A DNA stretch of 64,000 nt from Chitinivibrionales bacterium (GCA_014728295.1 WJLW01000047.1:1-64000), one strand, 5' to 3'. Counted from the stretch's first letter, positions 53,640-63,786 are shown. Program-made: numbers and translations. Notes: generated by a model from the sequence alone, not told the origin.

Positions 53640-54494
53640 TTAGCCGAGCAACTGCAGTACCGACTGCGGAACCATATTTGCCTGGGCAAGCATGGCAGTT
53701 CCTGATTGTGTGAGGATCTGGTTGCGCGTAAAATCCGCCGTTTCGGTTGCGAAGTCGACATCACGAATCAGCGATTCGGCAGCCTGCTGATTAGTATTAC
53801 TGATAAGCAGGTTATTTATGGCATGCTCGAGTCTGTTCACATAGGCACCCATGTCGGAGCGCATCTGGTTGACACTGTCGATGGAGCTGTCAAGAGTTTG
53901 GACGGATGTTACCGAATCTGCTTGTGAAGTGAGCGCCAGGCTGGTTGTGCTTAACCCGCTGGATGTCAGGGTATCGATCGTGATGGTAATACTGTCAATA
54001 CCAACCGTGTTGTTGGCGTCAACCCAAAGCACGGAACCATCATCGGCGGCTGCATCATTAAAGCCAAAACGCGTGCTTTGCGAGCTTAAAAGATCCATAC
54101 CATTATAATTTGTCACCTGGGCAATTCGATCTATTTCACGATCGAGGGCCTGAAATTCCTGATCGGCATAGGCGCGCTCGGTTGAGGTGAGAGTGTCATT
54201 GGCCGTCTGAATTGCCAACTCACGCATACGCTGGAGGATATCTGAAATTTCATTGGCAGCACCTTCGGCGATGTTGATGGCGGCGATGCCGTCCTGGGCA
54301 TTACGGACAGCCTGAGCTGTACCTCTTACCTGGGTACGCAGGTTTTCGGACACACCCAGACCGGCGGCATCATCTGATGCTCTGTTGATTCTGAGACCGG
54401 AAGAGAGTCGTTCAAGATTTTTACCCATGTCGCGGTTGACTTGAAACAGCGCTCCCTGGGTAACCATTGAGGGGATGTTATGATTGATACGCAT
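53640..54494 (-). CDS. fliC: Flagellin (copy 1)
   Basis: 284 residues. The N-terminal D0/D1 helix (RINHNIPSMVTQGALFQVNR, LERLSSGLRINRASDDAAGL) and C-terminal helix (AESLIRDVDFATETADFTRN, ILTQSGTAMLAQANMVPQSV) are highly typical. The central D2/D3 domain is short (~110 residues), as in minimal flagellins. Main subunit of the flagellar filament, exported by the flagellar type III system. A sigma-28 promoter, a leader hairpin and a strong terminator frame it as a single-gene unit. It is about as long as copy 2, on the other strand about 8 kb away. Confidence 0.96.
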   Translation of the reverse strand: MRINHNIPSMVTQGALFQVNRDMGKNLERLSSGLRINRASDDAAGLGVSENLRTQVRGTAQAVRNAQDGIAAINIAEGAANEISDILQRMRELAIQTANDTLTSTERAYADQEFQALDREIDRIAQVTNYNGMDLLSSQSTRFGFNDAAADDGSVLWVDANNTVGIDSITITIDTLTSSGLSTTSLALTSQADSVTSVQTLDSSIDSVNQMRSDMGAYVNRLEHAINNLLISNTNQQAAESLIRDVDFATETADFTRNQILTQSGTAMLAQANMVPQSVLQLLG

Positions 54495-54522
54495 GAGGAA
54501 ACCTCCGTGTTTTGATAAATTC

Positions 54523-54536
54523 CGGCATCCTTGCCG
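54523..54536 (-). promoter_or_regulatory. GGA-loop hairpin in flagellin leader (possible CsrA site)
   Basis: On the mRNA, CGGCA-AGGA-TGCCG forms a 5-bp stem that shows GGA in a four-base loop, the preferred CsrA binding form. A second GGA (CACGGAGG) overlaps the ribosome site of the same flagellin, as in CsrA-repressed flagellin genes. Pattern-based inference; csrA is not in the window. Confidence 0.5.
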
Positions 54537-54636
54537 TGTGGTTTTTTGCTCTACTGCCGAGAATAAGATGAAAGATTTTTACACTGAAATGAGCTGCACC
54601 TCCTTTCGGGGTTCCTTACTCTCGCTTCATGATTAG

Positions 54637-54664
54637 TTATCGGGAAATTAAAATCAGGACTTTA
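54637..54664 (-). promoter_or_regulatory. Sigma-28 promoter of flagellin copy 1
   Basis: Minus-strand TAAA, 16 bases, CCCGATAA, close to the FliA consensus TAAA-N15-GCCGATAA. The TAAA box overlaps the rlmN stop codon. The transcript would start about 135 bases before the flagellin ATG. Confidence 0.75.
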
Positions 54665-55771
54665 GATATTTTGGTAAGCGGCTGATTTTTTATGCAATAG
54701 AAGATGGCCCAACTGGCCGCAGGCGCCGAATATATCATTGCCGCGCGTGGTTCTAATAGTGGCGCCGATGTCAAAACTGTGCAGTTTTTTGACGAAACGG
54801 ACAACGTCTGCCTTGGCCGGCGTCTTTTCTGAGGAATAATCGCAATTATTGAGCGGGATAACGTTGACTTTGCAGGTGAGACCGGCGAGGTGCTTTTTGA
54901 GAGCTGCGGCCGCTGCATCCGAGTCATTCTCGCCTTTAATAAGTACATACTCAAATGTTACGCGCCGGCCGGTATGCTCGAAATAGCGATGTGAGACCTC
55001 AATAAGCTGCTCAATGGGATACTTTTTGTTGATGGGCATGAGCCGGTCACGTAATTCGTTTGAGTATGTGTTAAGCGATATCGCCAGATTAACATTCAGC
55101 TTCTCACGCATCAATCGCTCTATTGAGGGGACAACTCCCGCAGTCGAGACGGTTATTCGTCTGCCACCCAGATTGAATGCGTCGGGATGCATAAGGTAAT
55201 CCACTGCATTGCGGAAATGACGGAAATTGGCCAGCGCTTCACCCATGCCCATGAATACGACATTTGTAATCGATTTGTCACCCCGTTTCTCGAGATACTC
55301 GTTCATGGCCAGCAATTGTCCCAGAATCTCACCCTGCGTCAGGTTGCGCAGCAATCCCAGCCTGCCGGTTTCGCAAAATACGCATCCCAGATTGCAGCCA
55401 AGCTGACTCGATATACAAGCTGTGCGACGTCTGTCGTCGTACAGTAATACGCTTTCGATGATTCCCGCCCCGTCTCTGAGTTCAAATCCAAATTTAGCGG
55501 CGTCCCCTTTTTCAGCCTTTACGCAGGCTACCTGCTCAAGACGTCCCAAAGCGAAATTCCCGCTCAATGTTGTTCGCAGGTTTTTCGAGAGATTTGACAT
55601 GTCGTCAAACGCGTGCACATGCTTGTGATATATCCAGTTCATTATTTGACGCATGCGATATGCCGACTGACCGAATTCGCGCAGTTTTCTTTCCAGAACA
55701 TCAAGTGAAATCCCCGTGATCTCGGGCAGATGATGGCCGGCATGTACTCGAGGCGACACATTTTTTTGCAT
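54662..55771 (-). CDS. rlmN: 23S rRNA (adenine-2503-C2) methyltransferase RlmN
   Basis: 369 residues from the ATG at 55771, one base after the stop of the preceding gene; a longer frame to 55897 covers that gene and is rejected. Radical-SAM cluster Cys at 126, 130 and 133 (CNLGCVFC); GMGEALANF motif; a C-terminal Cys in DIFGACGQL that is the methyl-carrying residue in RlmN. RlmN methylates A2503 of 23S rRNA and A37 of some tRNAs, with effects on translation fidelity. The N-terminal helical region (ISLDVLERKLREFGQSAYRM, QIMNWIYHK) is the RNA-binding domain. Confidence 0.95.
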   Translation of the reverse strand: MQKNVSPRVHAGHHLPEITGISLDVLERKLREFGQSAYRMRQIMNWIYHKHVHAFDDMSNLSKNLRTTLSGNFALGRLEQVACVKAEKGDAAKFGFELRDGAGIIESVLLYDDRRRTACISSQLGCNLGCVFCETGRLGLLRNLTQGEILGQLLAMNEYLEKRGDKSITNVVFMGMGEALANFRHFRNAVDYLMHPDAFNLGGRRITVSTAGVVPSIERLMREKLNVNLAISLNTYSNELRDRLMPINKKYPIEQLIEVSHRYFEHTGRRVTFEYVLIKGENDSDAAAAALKKHLAGLTCKVNVIPLNNCDYSSEKTPAKADVVRFVKKLHSFDIGATIRTTRGNDIFGACGQLGHLLLHKKSAAYQNI

Positions 55772-55772
55772 A

Positions 55773-56009
55773 TCAAATACCCCACACCTCTTTGTAGCGC
55801 TCAAACAGTTGGTCGAGACGAATGTCGTAGGTATGCTGCCGGAGTATTTTTGCGGTACCGGCCTGTGCAATATGATTGCGCTCATCATCATGCGCAAGAT
55901 AAAACTCGGGCGTCTCGACTACAACAAGCTGGATGTCGTCGCGTTTGCGAAGTGCATTGGCAAGCTCGTTGGTGAGAAATGTCTTCGCATTGAAGAAGAT
56001 TACCTTCAT
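55773..56009 (-). CDS. Short protein of unknown function, possibly truncated
   Basis: 78 residues from the ATG at 56009 (KVIFFNAKTFLTNELANALR, IQLVVVETPEFYLAHDDERN). A longer start at 56036 would begin inside the tRNA terminator and is unlikely. It resembles the N-terminal alpha/beta half of a glycosyltransferase-like protein but stops at 78 residues, so it may be truncated. It is directly upstream of rlmN (TGATATG). Because a strong terminator ends only 10 bases before it, its own promoter is not obvious. Confidence 0.45.
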   Translation of the reverse strand: MKVIFFNAKTFLTNELANALRKRDDIQLVVVETPEFYLAHDDERNHIAQAGTAKILRQHTYDIRLDQLFERYKEVWGI

Positions 56010-56019
56010 GCCGCCCCCG

Positions 56020-56047
56020 AAAAAAAAAGCAGGCACGGGGCCTGCTT
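56020..56047 (-). terminator. Intrinsic terminator after tRNA-Leu
   Basis: On the minus strand: stem AAGCAGGC / GCCTGCTT with a 5-base loop and a 9-T run, 9 bases after the tRNA 3' end. It closes the gap-pgk-tpiA-secG-tRNA unit. Confidence 0.88.
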
Positions 56048-56056
56048 ATATGCTTA

Positions 56057-56140
56057 TGCGGTTGGCCAGACTCGAACTGGCACGAGGGATTCCTCACTAC
56101 CCCCTCAAAGTAGCGTGTCTACCAATTCCACCACAACCGC
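56057..56140 (-). tRNA. tRNA-Leu (anticodon GAG)
   Basis: 84-base class II tRNA. Acceptor GCGGTTG pairs with CAACCGC, D-arm GTGGAATTGGTAGACAC, anticodon loop TTGAGGG with GAG, extended variable arm, and T-arm GCCAGTTCGAGTCTGGC. CCA is not encoded. It decodes CUC/CUU. It follows secG by 17 bases and precedes a terminator, so it is likely co-transcribed with secG and processed. Confidence 0.95.
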
Positions 56141-56157
56141 AAGCCAAAAGAGCGCTA

Positions 56158-56589
56158 TTATTCATTTTCCTGATCAGAAGGCGCCGGCGTAACCGGTTCA
56201 ACAGGAGCCGGTTCAACTTCTCCACTGCTTTCACCGGGCGGGGTAACCGGTACGATGCCGCCTTCTCCATCGAGAATGGAAGAGGGCGCAAACGATTCGC
56301 CTTGCTCGGCTCGCTGCTTGAGCAACGACTCACTGCCCTGTGTGGGCGCGAGCTTGGAGAGAAAAAGGGATATAACGATGCAGAGCACCATAAAAGCAAT
56401 TGCGAATCCGGTAGTGCCCCGGGTGAGTATGTTGGCGGTATCCCTGGTGCCCAGCAGTTGGTTAGCTCCGGAAAGCCCTCCGCCGATGGCGCCGGAAATG
56501 CCGCCGCCCTTATCGGACTGAATAAGCACCAACAGGCACAAAATAATGCATACTGCTACATACACAACCATTATTAATCCAAACCACAT
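56158..56589 (-). CDS. secG: Preprotein translocase subunit SecG
   Basis: 143 residues with the two helices of SecG (~4-24 and ~58-80) and the conserved VLIQSDKGGGISGAIGGG loop before the second helix. The C-terminal ~60 residues are acidic and Pro-rich (PAPVEPVTPAPSDQ), longer than in most SecG proteins. SecG assists SecYE during Sec export. AAAGG ribosome site; 16 bases after tpiA, 17 before tRNA-Leu. Confidence 0.95.
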   Translation of the reverse strand: MWFGLIMVVYVAVCIILCLLVLIQSDKGGGISGAIGGGLSGANQLLGTRDTANILTRGTTGFAIAFMVLCIVISLFLSKLAPTQGSESLLKQRAEQGESFAPSSILDGEGGIVPVTPPGESSGEVEPAPVEPVTPAPSDQENE

Positions 56590-56605
56590 GGTACCATAAC
56601 CTTTC

Positions 56606-57361
56606 TTATTGCGGCTTCACAATGCCTTCGAACAGATCGGCTTTGAGCGCAGCACCTCCGATTAATCCGCCGTCAACATCAGACTGTGCAAGGAGTTCTT
56701 TGGCATTGGCGGGTTTCATGCTGCCGCCGTACTGAATACGAATAGCTTGCGCGGCATCGTCACTATAAATGTCTGACAAAATTTTGCGGATAAACGCATG
56801 GGCATCGTTTGCCTGTTCCGGCGTTGCTGTTTCGCCGGTACCGATCGCCCAGACCGGTTCATAGGCGACGGTGCATTTCAGCGCGTCATCCGGTGAAATA
56901 TCGGCAAAAGCGCCGCGTACTTGCGTTTCGACAACTTTTTCCATGCTGCCACTTTTGCGTTCGTCAAGCGTCTCGCCAACACAGACAATGGGCAAAAGCC
57001 CGGAGCCCAACGCGGCCTTGACCTTTTTATTGACCGTTTCATCCGTCTCATGGAAATACTGGCGCTGTTCGGAGTGACCGATAATCACATAGGTAACACC
57101 AACAGCCTTGAGCATGGCGCAACTGATCTTGCCGGTAAACGCGCCTTTTTCTTCCCAATGCACGTCTTGTGCGCCGAGCTTGACATTCGAGCCCATTACA
57201 GCATCGGCAACTGCGCTGAGGTTTGTGTAGGGCGGGCACACGGCAACGTCGACATCGTCCTGTGGACCAACGCTTTCGACAACGCCTTTGGCCAGAGCAA
57301 CCGCATCATCGACGGTCGTGTTCATTTTCCAGTTTCCGGCTATGAATATTTTTCGTGACAT
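56606..57361 (-). CDS. tpiA: Triosephosphate isomerase
   Basis: 251 residues. Active-site Lys in FIAGNWKMN (~12), His in VIIGHSEQR (~96), Glu in VAYEPVWAIGTG (~168), and the phosphate-binding GGSMKPANA / GGLIGGAALK end. Interconverts dihydroxyacetone phosphate and glyceraldehyde-3-phosphate in glycolysis. It follows pgk by 58 bases in the same operon. Confidence 0.97.
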   Translation of the reverse strand: MSRKIFIAGNWKMNTTVDDAVALAKGVVESVGPQDDVDVAVCPPYTNLSAVADAVMGSNVKLGAQDVHWEEKGAFTGKISCAMLKAVGVTYVIIGHSEQRQYFHETDETVNKKVKAALGSGLLPIVCVGETLDERKSGSMEKVVETQVRGAFADISPDDALKCTVAYEPVWAIGTGETATPEQANDAHAFIRKILSDIYSDDAAQAIRIQYGGSMKPANAKELLAQSDVDGGLIGGAALKADLFEGIVKPQ

Positions 57362-57419
57362 GGTTTCTATCTTTCCTCAAAAAGTGACATCAAAAATAAT
57401 TAATTGGTGTTCCGGCTGC

Positions 57420-58619
57420 TTACTTATCGGTCAAGGCGGCAACGCCGGGTAGTACTTTGCCTTCCAGAAATTCCAGGGACGCTCCGCCGCCGGTTGATAT
57501 GTGGCTCATTTTGTCCTGCAGGCCGGACTTGGCAATTGCAGACGCGCTGTCGCCGCCGCCGATAATGGTTATTGCTCCGCCCTGCGTACATTCTGCAAGC
57601 ACCTGGGCAATGGCGAATGTTCCTTGAGCAAAATTCGGCATCTCAAAAACGCCCAGCGGGCCGTTCCAGATGATTGTCTTGCACTTTTTTAATTCACTGC
57701 CGAAAAGCTCGATTGAAGCCGGGCCGTTGTCCAGTGCCTGCTGATCGGCGGGAATTTCGTCAGCCTTGACAACCGTAGCGGGCGAATCATTATCAAACTC
57801 TTTGGCGACAACCGCGTCCAGTGGCAGCAGCAGCTTTTTGCCCTTTGCTTCGGCTTCGTTCATGAGCTCTTTGGCAAGCTCAATTTTATCTTCTTCCAGC
57901 AGGGATTTCCCAATTTCAAGGCCCTTGGCTTTGAAAAACGTATAGGCCATGCCGCCGCCGATGATGAGCACATCAACTTTGTCCATCAGGTTTTTAATGA
58001 CGTCAATCTTGCCCGAAATTTTCGCACCGCCCAGTACAGCCGCAAAGGGACGCTGGGGATTTTCCACGGCTTTGCCGAGAAAGTCGAGCTCTTTTTTCAT
58101 AAGGTATCCGGCAGCACACCGATCGATATGACGGGTCACGCCTTCGGTGGAAGCATGTGCCCGGTGGGCCGTGCCAAATGCATCATTTACATAGATATCT
58201 GCATGTGAAGCCAGCTTGCCGGCAAATTCTGGATCGTTACTTTCTTCTTGCTTATAAAAGCGCAGGTTCTCCAGCAAAGCCACCTCACCGTCCTGCAGCT
58301 CATTGACAACTGCAGCGGCCGCTTCACCGATACAATCGTCCGCAAAGATCACCTTGGCCGCAAGGCGGCCCGACAGATCATCGGCCACCGGCTTGAGGCT
58401 GAATTCAGGCTTGCGCTCTCCTTTGGGTCGACCCAGATGCGAGACCAGGATGACTTTTGCCTTCTGAGCGATCAGATACTTGATGGTTGGGAGCGAGGCA
58501 ACGATGCGCTTGTCGTTGGTGATCTTCCGGTTTTCATCGAGGGGGACATTGAAGTCCACGCGCACCAGTACTTTTTTTCCGGCAACATTCAAATCTTCGA
58601 TGAATAGTTTGTCACTCAT
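57420..58619 (-). CDS. pgk: Phosphoglycerate kinase
   Basis: 399 residues with [20 protein letters not shown] at the start, [10 protein letters not shown] near 60, [19 protein letters not shown], and the nucleotide-binding GGGDSASAI near the end. Full family length. Makes ATP from 1,3-bisphosphoglycerate. It is 81 bases after gapA, with a strong hairpin in the gap, and is followed by tpiA. Confidence 0.97.
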   Translation of the reverse strand: MSDKLFIEDLNVAGKKVLVRVDFNVPLDENRKITNDKRIVASLPTIKYLIAQKAKVILVSHLGRPKGERKPEFSLKPVADDLSGRLAAKVIFADDCIGEAAAAVVNELQDGEVALLENLRFYKQEESNDPEFAGKLASHADIYVNDAFGTAHRAHASTEGVTRHIDRCAAGYLMKKELDFLGKAVENPQRPFAAVLGGAKISGKIDVIKNLMDKVDVLIIGGGMAYTFFKAKGLEIGKSLLEEDKIELAKELMNEAEAKGKKLLLPLDAVVAKEFDNDSPATVVKADEIPADQQALDNGPASIELFGSELKKCKTIIWNGPLGVFEMPNFAQGTFAIAQVLAECTQGGAITIIGGGDSASAIAKSGLQDKMSHISTGGGASLEFLEGKVLPGVAALTDK

Positions 58620-58655
58620 AAAAACTTCCCGTTGAAAACTGTGGCGGATGGCACA

Positions 58656-58683
58656 GCGAGGGGTCCTTGCAGCGACCCCTCGC
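58656..58683 (-). other. Intercistronic hairpin between gapA and pgk
   Basis: Perfect 10-bp stem GCGAGGGGTC / GACCCCTCGC with an 8-base loop, 17 bases after the gapA stop. No T run follows. Such hairpins in gap-pgk operons often stabilise the upstream mRNA or mark processing. Confidence 0.6.
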
Positions 58684-58700
58684 GCTGTTTGCAGAGTTGT

Positions 58701-59741
<1,041 letters not shown>

Positions 59742-59928
59742 TTATAGATTGCTCATTTATAAAAAAGCTATATTTTACTGCGTTCGAAATCTGAAATTCT
59801 CTTACGTTCAAATATATAAACACATGGCGAAAACGATAAAATATAGTTCTCACCAAAACTTGCAGTCAAGGCGAAATACCGATTGACCCCGAAGCGACAA
59901 TTACGCCACAACCGGAAGCGGAAGCAGA

Positions 59929-60729
59929 ATGAATCTGAATGACGTTACATCCGCAGACGATCTCTTCATTATTGCAGGACCGTGCGTTGCCGAATCTGAA
60001 CAACTCTGCCTCCACATTGCCGAGAGGCTGAAAAAGTGCAGTGACAAGCATGATATTCTTATCGTCTTTAAAGCATCATACGATAAGGCGAACAGAACTT
60101 CAGCGGGATCCTTTCGCGGGCCGGGCAAAGAGCGTGGACTTGCTCTGCTCCGCAAAGTCAAAGAGGAGATGCAGCTTCCTGTTTTAACCGATGTGCATAT
60201 CCCGGCAGACTGCAGTGAAGTTGCCGCTGTAGCCGATATTCTGCAAATACCCGCTTTTTTATGCCGGCAAACCGATCTGCTCGAAGCCGCGGGGGCTACG
60301 GGGCGGATTGTCAACATCAAAAAGGGTCAGTTCATGGCACCGTCGGATATGAAATATGCAGCCCAGAAGGTCGGCCCTCAGGTATGGCTTACCGAGCGAG
60401 GCACCTTTTTCGGCTACAACCGGCTGGTAGTAGATTATGCGGGAATGCTTGACATGCTCTCCATGGATATGCCGCTCATTTTTGATGCGACCCATAGCGT
60501 ACAGGCGCCCGGCGGCGCAGACGGAAAATCCGGAGGCAATCGGGAGCAGGCGCTTCCCCTGGCCCGTGCGGCCCTTGCCTGCGGGGTATCCGGTCTTTTT
60601 TTTGAAGTGCATCCCGATCCCGACAAGGCACTGTGCGACGGAGCCAACAGTCTGCAACTCGACACATTTGAATCCGAGCTTCCGCGTCTCATCGAGCTTT
60701 CGGCGCTTATAAAAGAATTTGCCGACTGA
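59929..60729 (+). CDS. kdsA: 3-deoxy-8-phosphooctulonate synthase (KDO8P synthase)
   Basis: 266 residues. FIIAGPCVAES with Cys19 is the metal-binding position of the metal-dependent class (Asn in the metal-free class). FKASYDKANRTSAGSFRGPG, LTDVH, NIKKGQFM, and DATHSVQAPGG are conserved active-site segments. Condenses phosphoenolpyruvate and arabinose-5-phosphate, so the organism makes KDO and probably lipopolysaccharide. Stands upstream of tadA on the same strand. Confidence 0.96.
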   Translation: MNLNDVTSADDLFIIAGPCVAESEQLCLHIAERLKKCSDKHDILIVFKASYDKANRTSAGSFRGPGKERGLALLRKVKEEMQLPVLTDVHIPADCSEVAAVADILQIPAFLCRQTDLLEAAGATGRIVNIKKGQFMAPSDMKYAAQKVGPQVWLTERGTFFGYNRLVVDYAGMLDMLSMDMPLIFDATHSVQAPGGADGKSGGNREQALPLARAALACGVSGLFFEVHPDPDKALCDGANSLQLDTFESELPRLIELSALIKEFAD

Positions 60730-60764
60730 CATGCACTCCGCTCACCCCCCCCTCCCTGAGACCC

Positions 60765-60840
60765 TGCTTTTCCCCGTAGCCCTGCGTACTCTCTGCGCTC
60801 TTCGCGCACCTTTATGCCTCTGCGTTCCCCATCCCTCCCC
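60765..60840. repeat. Pyrimidine-rich dispersed repeat fragment
   Basis: The stretch with CTGCGTACTCTCTGCGC, CTTCGCGCACC and CTCTGCGTTC matches the style of the CTCTGCG-type intergenic repeat widely seen in bacterial genomes. It fills most of the gap between kdsA and tadA. Only one copy is visible here. Confidence 0.4.
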
Positions 60841-60852
60841 GGAGCAACGCCC

Positions 60853-61311
60853 ATGACACCCGACTACTTCATGAACCTCGCCTACCAGGAGGCCCTCAAA
60901 GCCTTCGACGAAGGTGAAGCGCCCATTGGTGCAGTCATCGCAAAAGACGGCAAGCTGATCGGCAAAGGCTACAACCGCATCGAAAAGCCGGCAGATCCCA
61001 CCGCTCATGCCGAAATAATCGCCATTGGTTCCGCCGCTAGTTTTCTTCAATCCTGGCGCCTGGACGGCTGTACGCTCTATGTCACCCTGGAACCATGCCT
61101 GATGTGTCTGGGGGCTATCATGCAATCCCGCATCACTGCCGTCGAATACGCAGCCAAAGATCCTCGCCTCGGCGCCGTTGACACATTCTATTATCAACAG
61201 GAAATCCAGCGTTCCTACAAACGCTTCCCCCTCGTCAGCTCAGGCCTCATGCAGGAGCAGTGCAGCCAACTGCTCACTTCCTTTTTCAAGCAGCTCCGCA
61301 AAAAAAATTAA
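60853..61311 (+). CDS. tadA: tRNA-specific adenosine deaminase TadA
   Basis: 152 residues from the ATG at 60853, with CGGAG upstream; an extension to 60814 reads through the repeat and is rejected. Zinc deaminase motifs: His52 and Glu54 (AHAEI), Cys82 and Cys85 (EPCLMC). DPRLGAVDTFY in the C-terminal half is typical of TadA. It converts A34 to inosine in tRNA-Arg(ACG). The stop overlaps the -35 box of the flagellin promoter. Confidence 0.95.
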   Translation: MTPDYFMNLAYQEALKAFDEGEAPIGAVIAKDGKLIGKGYNRIEKPADPTAHAEIIAIGSAASFLQSWRLDGCTLYVTLEPCLMCLGAIMQSRITAVEYAAKDPRLGAVDTFYYQQEIQRSYKRFPLVSSGLMQEQCSQLLTSFFKQLRKKN

Positions 61312-61335
61312 AGTATCCCCCGAAACTGCCGATAC
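61309..61335 (+). promoter_or_regulatory. Sigma-28 promoter of flagellin copy 2
   Basis: TAAAGTAT, 11 bases, GCCGATAC: almost the full FliA consensus TAAAGTTT-N11-GCCGATAA. The TAA stop of tadA is its first three bases. Confidence 0.88.
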
Positions 61336-61502
61336 TAATCTTAGGGAAAATAACATCGCAGGGAAGGAAAACGGCAATTTTCTGATCTCCCTGCACGGAC
61401 ATTCAACCCAAAGGAGGTTTTTTTCAGTTTCGCATCTTCTACCGATTAACAAAGGATTGTTGATCTTAGCGTTGAAAATCTAATAACAGGGAGGTTATTA
61501 AC
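61336..61502 (+). promoter_or_regulatory. Long structured leader of flagellin copy 2
   Basis: About 160 bases of untranslated leader with a 7-bp stem GCAGGGA (61358-61364) / TCCCTGC (61388-61394), an internal AAAGGAGG not followed by a start codon, several further GGA triplets, and the true GGGAGG ribosome site. Repeated GGA motifs and a decoy ribosome site suggest post-transcriptional control. Confidence 0.55.
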
Positions 61503-62357
61503 ATGCGTATCAACCACAACATTTCCGCAATGGTAACTCAGGGCTCACTTTTTCAGGCCAACCGTGAGCTCGGCAAATCACTCGAAAAATTATCCACCGG
61601 TCTCAGAGTCAACCGTGCCAGCGATGATGCAGCCGGGTTAGGCGTATCCGAAAACCTGCGCACGCAGATTCGTGGTGCAGCTCAGGCACAGCGCAATGCT
61701 CAGGATGGTATCGCAGCTCTGCAAATAGCTGAAGGTGCTGCAAACGAAATTTCAGATATCCTCCAGCGTATGCGTGAGTTGGCAATTCAGTCGGGTAACG
61801 ATACGCTCACCTCAACCGAGCGCGCCTACACCGAGCAGGAATTTACCAATCTGCGCTCCGAAATCGACCGGATCTCCAATGTAACCAACTATAACGGCCA
61901 GTCACTGATTTCCACGGCAACAGATCGTTTTGGCTATTCCGCATCTTCAGGTGACGGCGCCGTGCTCTGGATCGATGCCAACCAAGCGGTGGGAACCGAC
62001 AGCATAACGGTTACGATCGACACCTTGAGCGCGTCTTCCTTCAACGGGCTTGATTCTGCCTCAATATCGGATCAATCAACCGCCGTGTCATCCATATCCA
62101 CCATAGACGGCGCAATCAACAGCGTCAACTCTGCACGTGCCGATATTGGTGCATTCGTCAACCGGCTTGAGCATGCGGTCAATAACCTGATCGTTGCAGA
62201 AACCAACCAGACGGCGGCCGAATCGCTGATTCGTGATGTGGATTTTGCATCCGAAACGGCAAACTTCACCCGCAATCAGATACTGACCCAGTCCGCAACG
62301 TCCATGCTTGCCCAGGCAAACATGATTCCCTCAAGCGTTTTGGGACTGCTTGGCTGA
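61503..62357 (+). CDS. fliC: Flagellin (copy 2)
   Basis: 284 residues, the same length as copy 1, with near-identical terminal helices (RINHNISAMVTQGSLFQANR, LRVNRASDDAAGLGVSENLR; AESLIRDVDFASETANFTRN) and a diverged middle (~150-215). Filament subunit. Own sigma-28 promoter, long leader, and strong terminator. Two flagellins with separate promoters allow mixed or switched filaments. Confidence 0.96.
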   Translation: MRINHNISAMVTQGSLFQANRELGKSLEKLSTGLRVNRASDDAAGLGVSENLRTQIRGAAQAQRNAQDGIAALQIAEGAANEISDILQRMRELAIQSGNDTLTSTERAYTEQEFTNLRSEIDRISNVTNYNGQSLISTATDRFGYSASSGDGAVLWIDANQAVGTDSITVTIDTLSASSFNGLDSASISDQSTAVSSISTIDGAINSVNSARADIGAFVNRLEHAVNNLIVAETNQTAAESLIRDVDFASETANFTRNQILTQSATSMLAQANMIPSSVLGLLG

Positions 62358-62387
62358 AATTCAGGATAATTTCTCCTCATACGCAAG

Positions 62388-62416
62388 AGACGGCCCGGCG
62401 ACGGGCCGTCTTTTTT
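62388..62416 (+). terminator. Intrinsic terminator of flagellin copy 2
   Basis: Perfect 10-bp stem AGACGGCCCG / CGGGCCGTCT with a 4-base loop GCGA and a T run. Confidence 0.92.
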
Positions 62417-62496
62417 ATTGAGGGAAAAGCGCCGAATTCCACTTATGTATTTTTGCTTGTCAACTCACCGCTCACCAGCTATGAACAGGACGAGCA

Positions 62497-63786
62497 ATGG
62501 AAGATACCTGGAGCACGGCTCAAGCTCAAGAGCACATTTACGAATTCGACAATCTCAATATTCGGCAACAGAAACAGTTGCTGAACACCTTGAATGCAGC
62601 GTTCCCGCCGTCACGTTACCGGCGGGAGAAGCAACAACGGCGCGCGGCACTGATCAACACAGAAAAAGGCAGACGATTGCTGGAAGGGGCCCAACAGCAC
62701 TATCCGCACCTGATTTACTTTGACGATGTTGCCGGGCCGCAAGCCGATATGCGCAGGATCGGTTTTGTACTCACCGCCGGAGGTGAAGGGGAACGTCTGC
62801 GCCAGAGCCTGATGCAGCAAGGCGCTGCGGAACATGAATTGACAAATTTTACCAAGGCGACCTGGCCATTGCCGCATTTTCACGGCAATTTCGGTGCACT
62901 GCATTGCAATCTGGCGGTAATCGCAGACCTGTGCCAACGAAGTAACAGAGATATTCCCGTTATCGTAACAACCGGCCCGCAAGGATCCACGACGGCGCGG
63001 GTGATACCGCAGGTCATCGATGAAAATGATGGGTTCGGTCTCAAACAACTGAAAATACTTGCCCAGAATGAGCGTCTGCATCTGACTGACGATGAAAAGA
63101 TCGTCTGGCAATTGACCGATGATGAGCCCCATCCGGTAACGAATCCGGACGAAACCGGTGGGCCGCTGGCCGGATTAGGCGATGCACTTCCCAACCGTGC
63201 GGGGCAGAGCGGATTGGACTGGCTGCGGTCGTGCGGAGGTGCAAAGCTGCTCGTATTGCAGGCAACGGCACTGTACGACCCACATCTCATACACGCAATG
63301 GTCAATGCCTCGCAAGCAGTGGACGCACTGGGCGTCGGCATCGTGCGGGAGAGCTTTCCAGCCGATGATCCATATGGCAGTTTCGTGCTCGTAAACAATC
63401 GGGCGCGACCGTCGCTGGCCATTCTTGAAAAGGACATACGCAACGAGTTTACCCGCAAAATACGGGATGAATCCGGGAAGCATTATCTGCCGTTTAATAC
63501 CGGCTTTTATGCCTTTGATGCGGAGCTTTTGGAAAAAAATAATCTTCCCGATTATGCAACCCCCCCCAAAGAAATCCGGCCCGACCTGCCGCGATCACCT
63601 AAAATCGGCTATGCCGCTACCGACATACTGCCCCTGGCACACCATCCTGCAGTACTCGGCGTCGGAGCAGATCTGTTTGCGGTAATTAAAAAAGCCGACG
63701 ACCTTCCCCGGCTCGCACAATTGGGCAGGAAGTGTGGACTTGACGCTCTGTGTCGAAAAGTGGAAAAATCGCAGGGCAATATGTAG
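62497..63786 (+). CDS. UDP-sugar pyrophosphorylase-like nucleotidyltransferase
   Basis: 429 residues. FVLTAGGEGERLR (~91) is the nucleotide-binding Gly-rich/Arg signature of sugar-1-phosphate nucleotidyltransferases, and NFTKATWPLPHFHGN, a metal/substrate region (IPVIVTTGPQGSTTA) and LPFNTGFYAFD match UDPGP-family folds such as UDP-N-acetylglucosamine or UDP-glucose pyrophosphorylases. An N-terminal helical segment (QQKQLLNTLNAAFPPSRYRR) is like the UAP1/AGX family. Sugar specificity cannot be read. AGGACGAG lies before the ATG; 10 bases before the ParA gene. Confidence 0.78.
   Translation: MEDTWSTAQAQEHIYEFDNLNIRQQKQLLNTLNAAFPPSRYRREKQQRRAALINTEKGRRLLEGAQQHYPHLIYFDDVAGPQADMRRIGFVLTAGGEGERLRQSLMQQGAAEHELTNFTKATWPLPHFHGNFGALHCNLAVIADLCQRSNRDIPVIVTTGPQGSTTARVIPQVIDENDGFGLKQLKILAQNERLHLTDDEKIVWQLTDDEPHPVTNPDETGGPLAGLGDALPNRAGQSGLDWLRSCGGAKLLVLQATALYDPHLIHAMVNASQAVDALGVGIVRESFPADDPYGSFVLVNNRARPSLAILEKDIRNEFTRKIRDESGKHYLPFNTGFYAFDAELLEKNNLPDYATPPKEIRPDLPRSPKIGYAATDILPLAHHPAVLGVGADLFAVIKKADDLPRLAQLGRKCGLDALCRKVEKSQGNM

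Noticed and set aside
60730-60852. Coding extension of tadA
   Set aside because: The added codons translate a pyrimidine-rich repeat; the start at 60853 has a ribosome site and fits family length.
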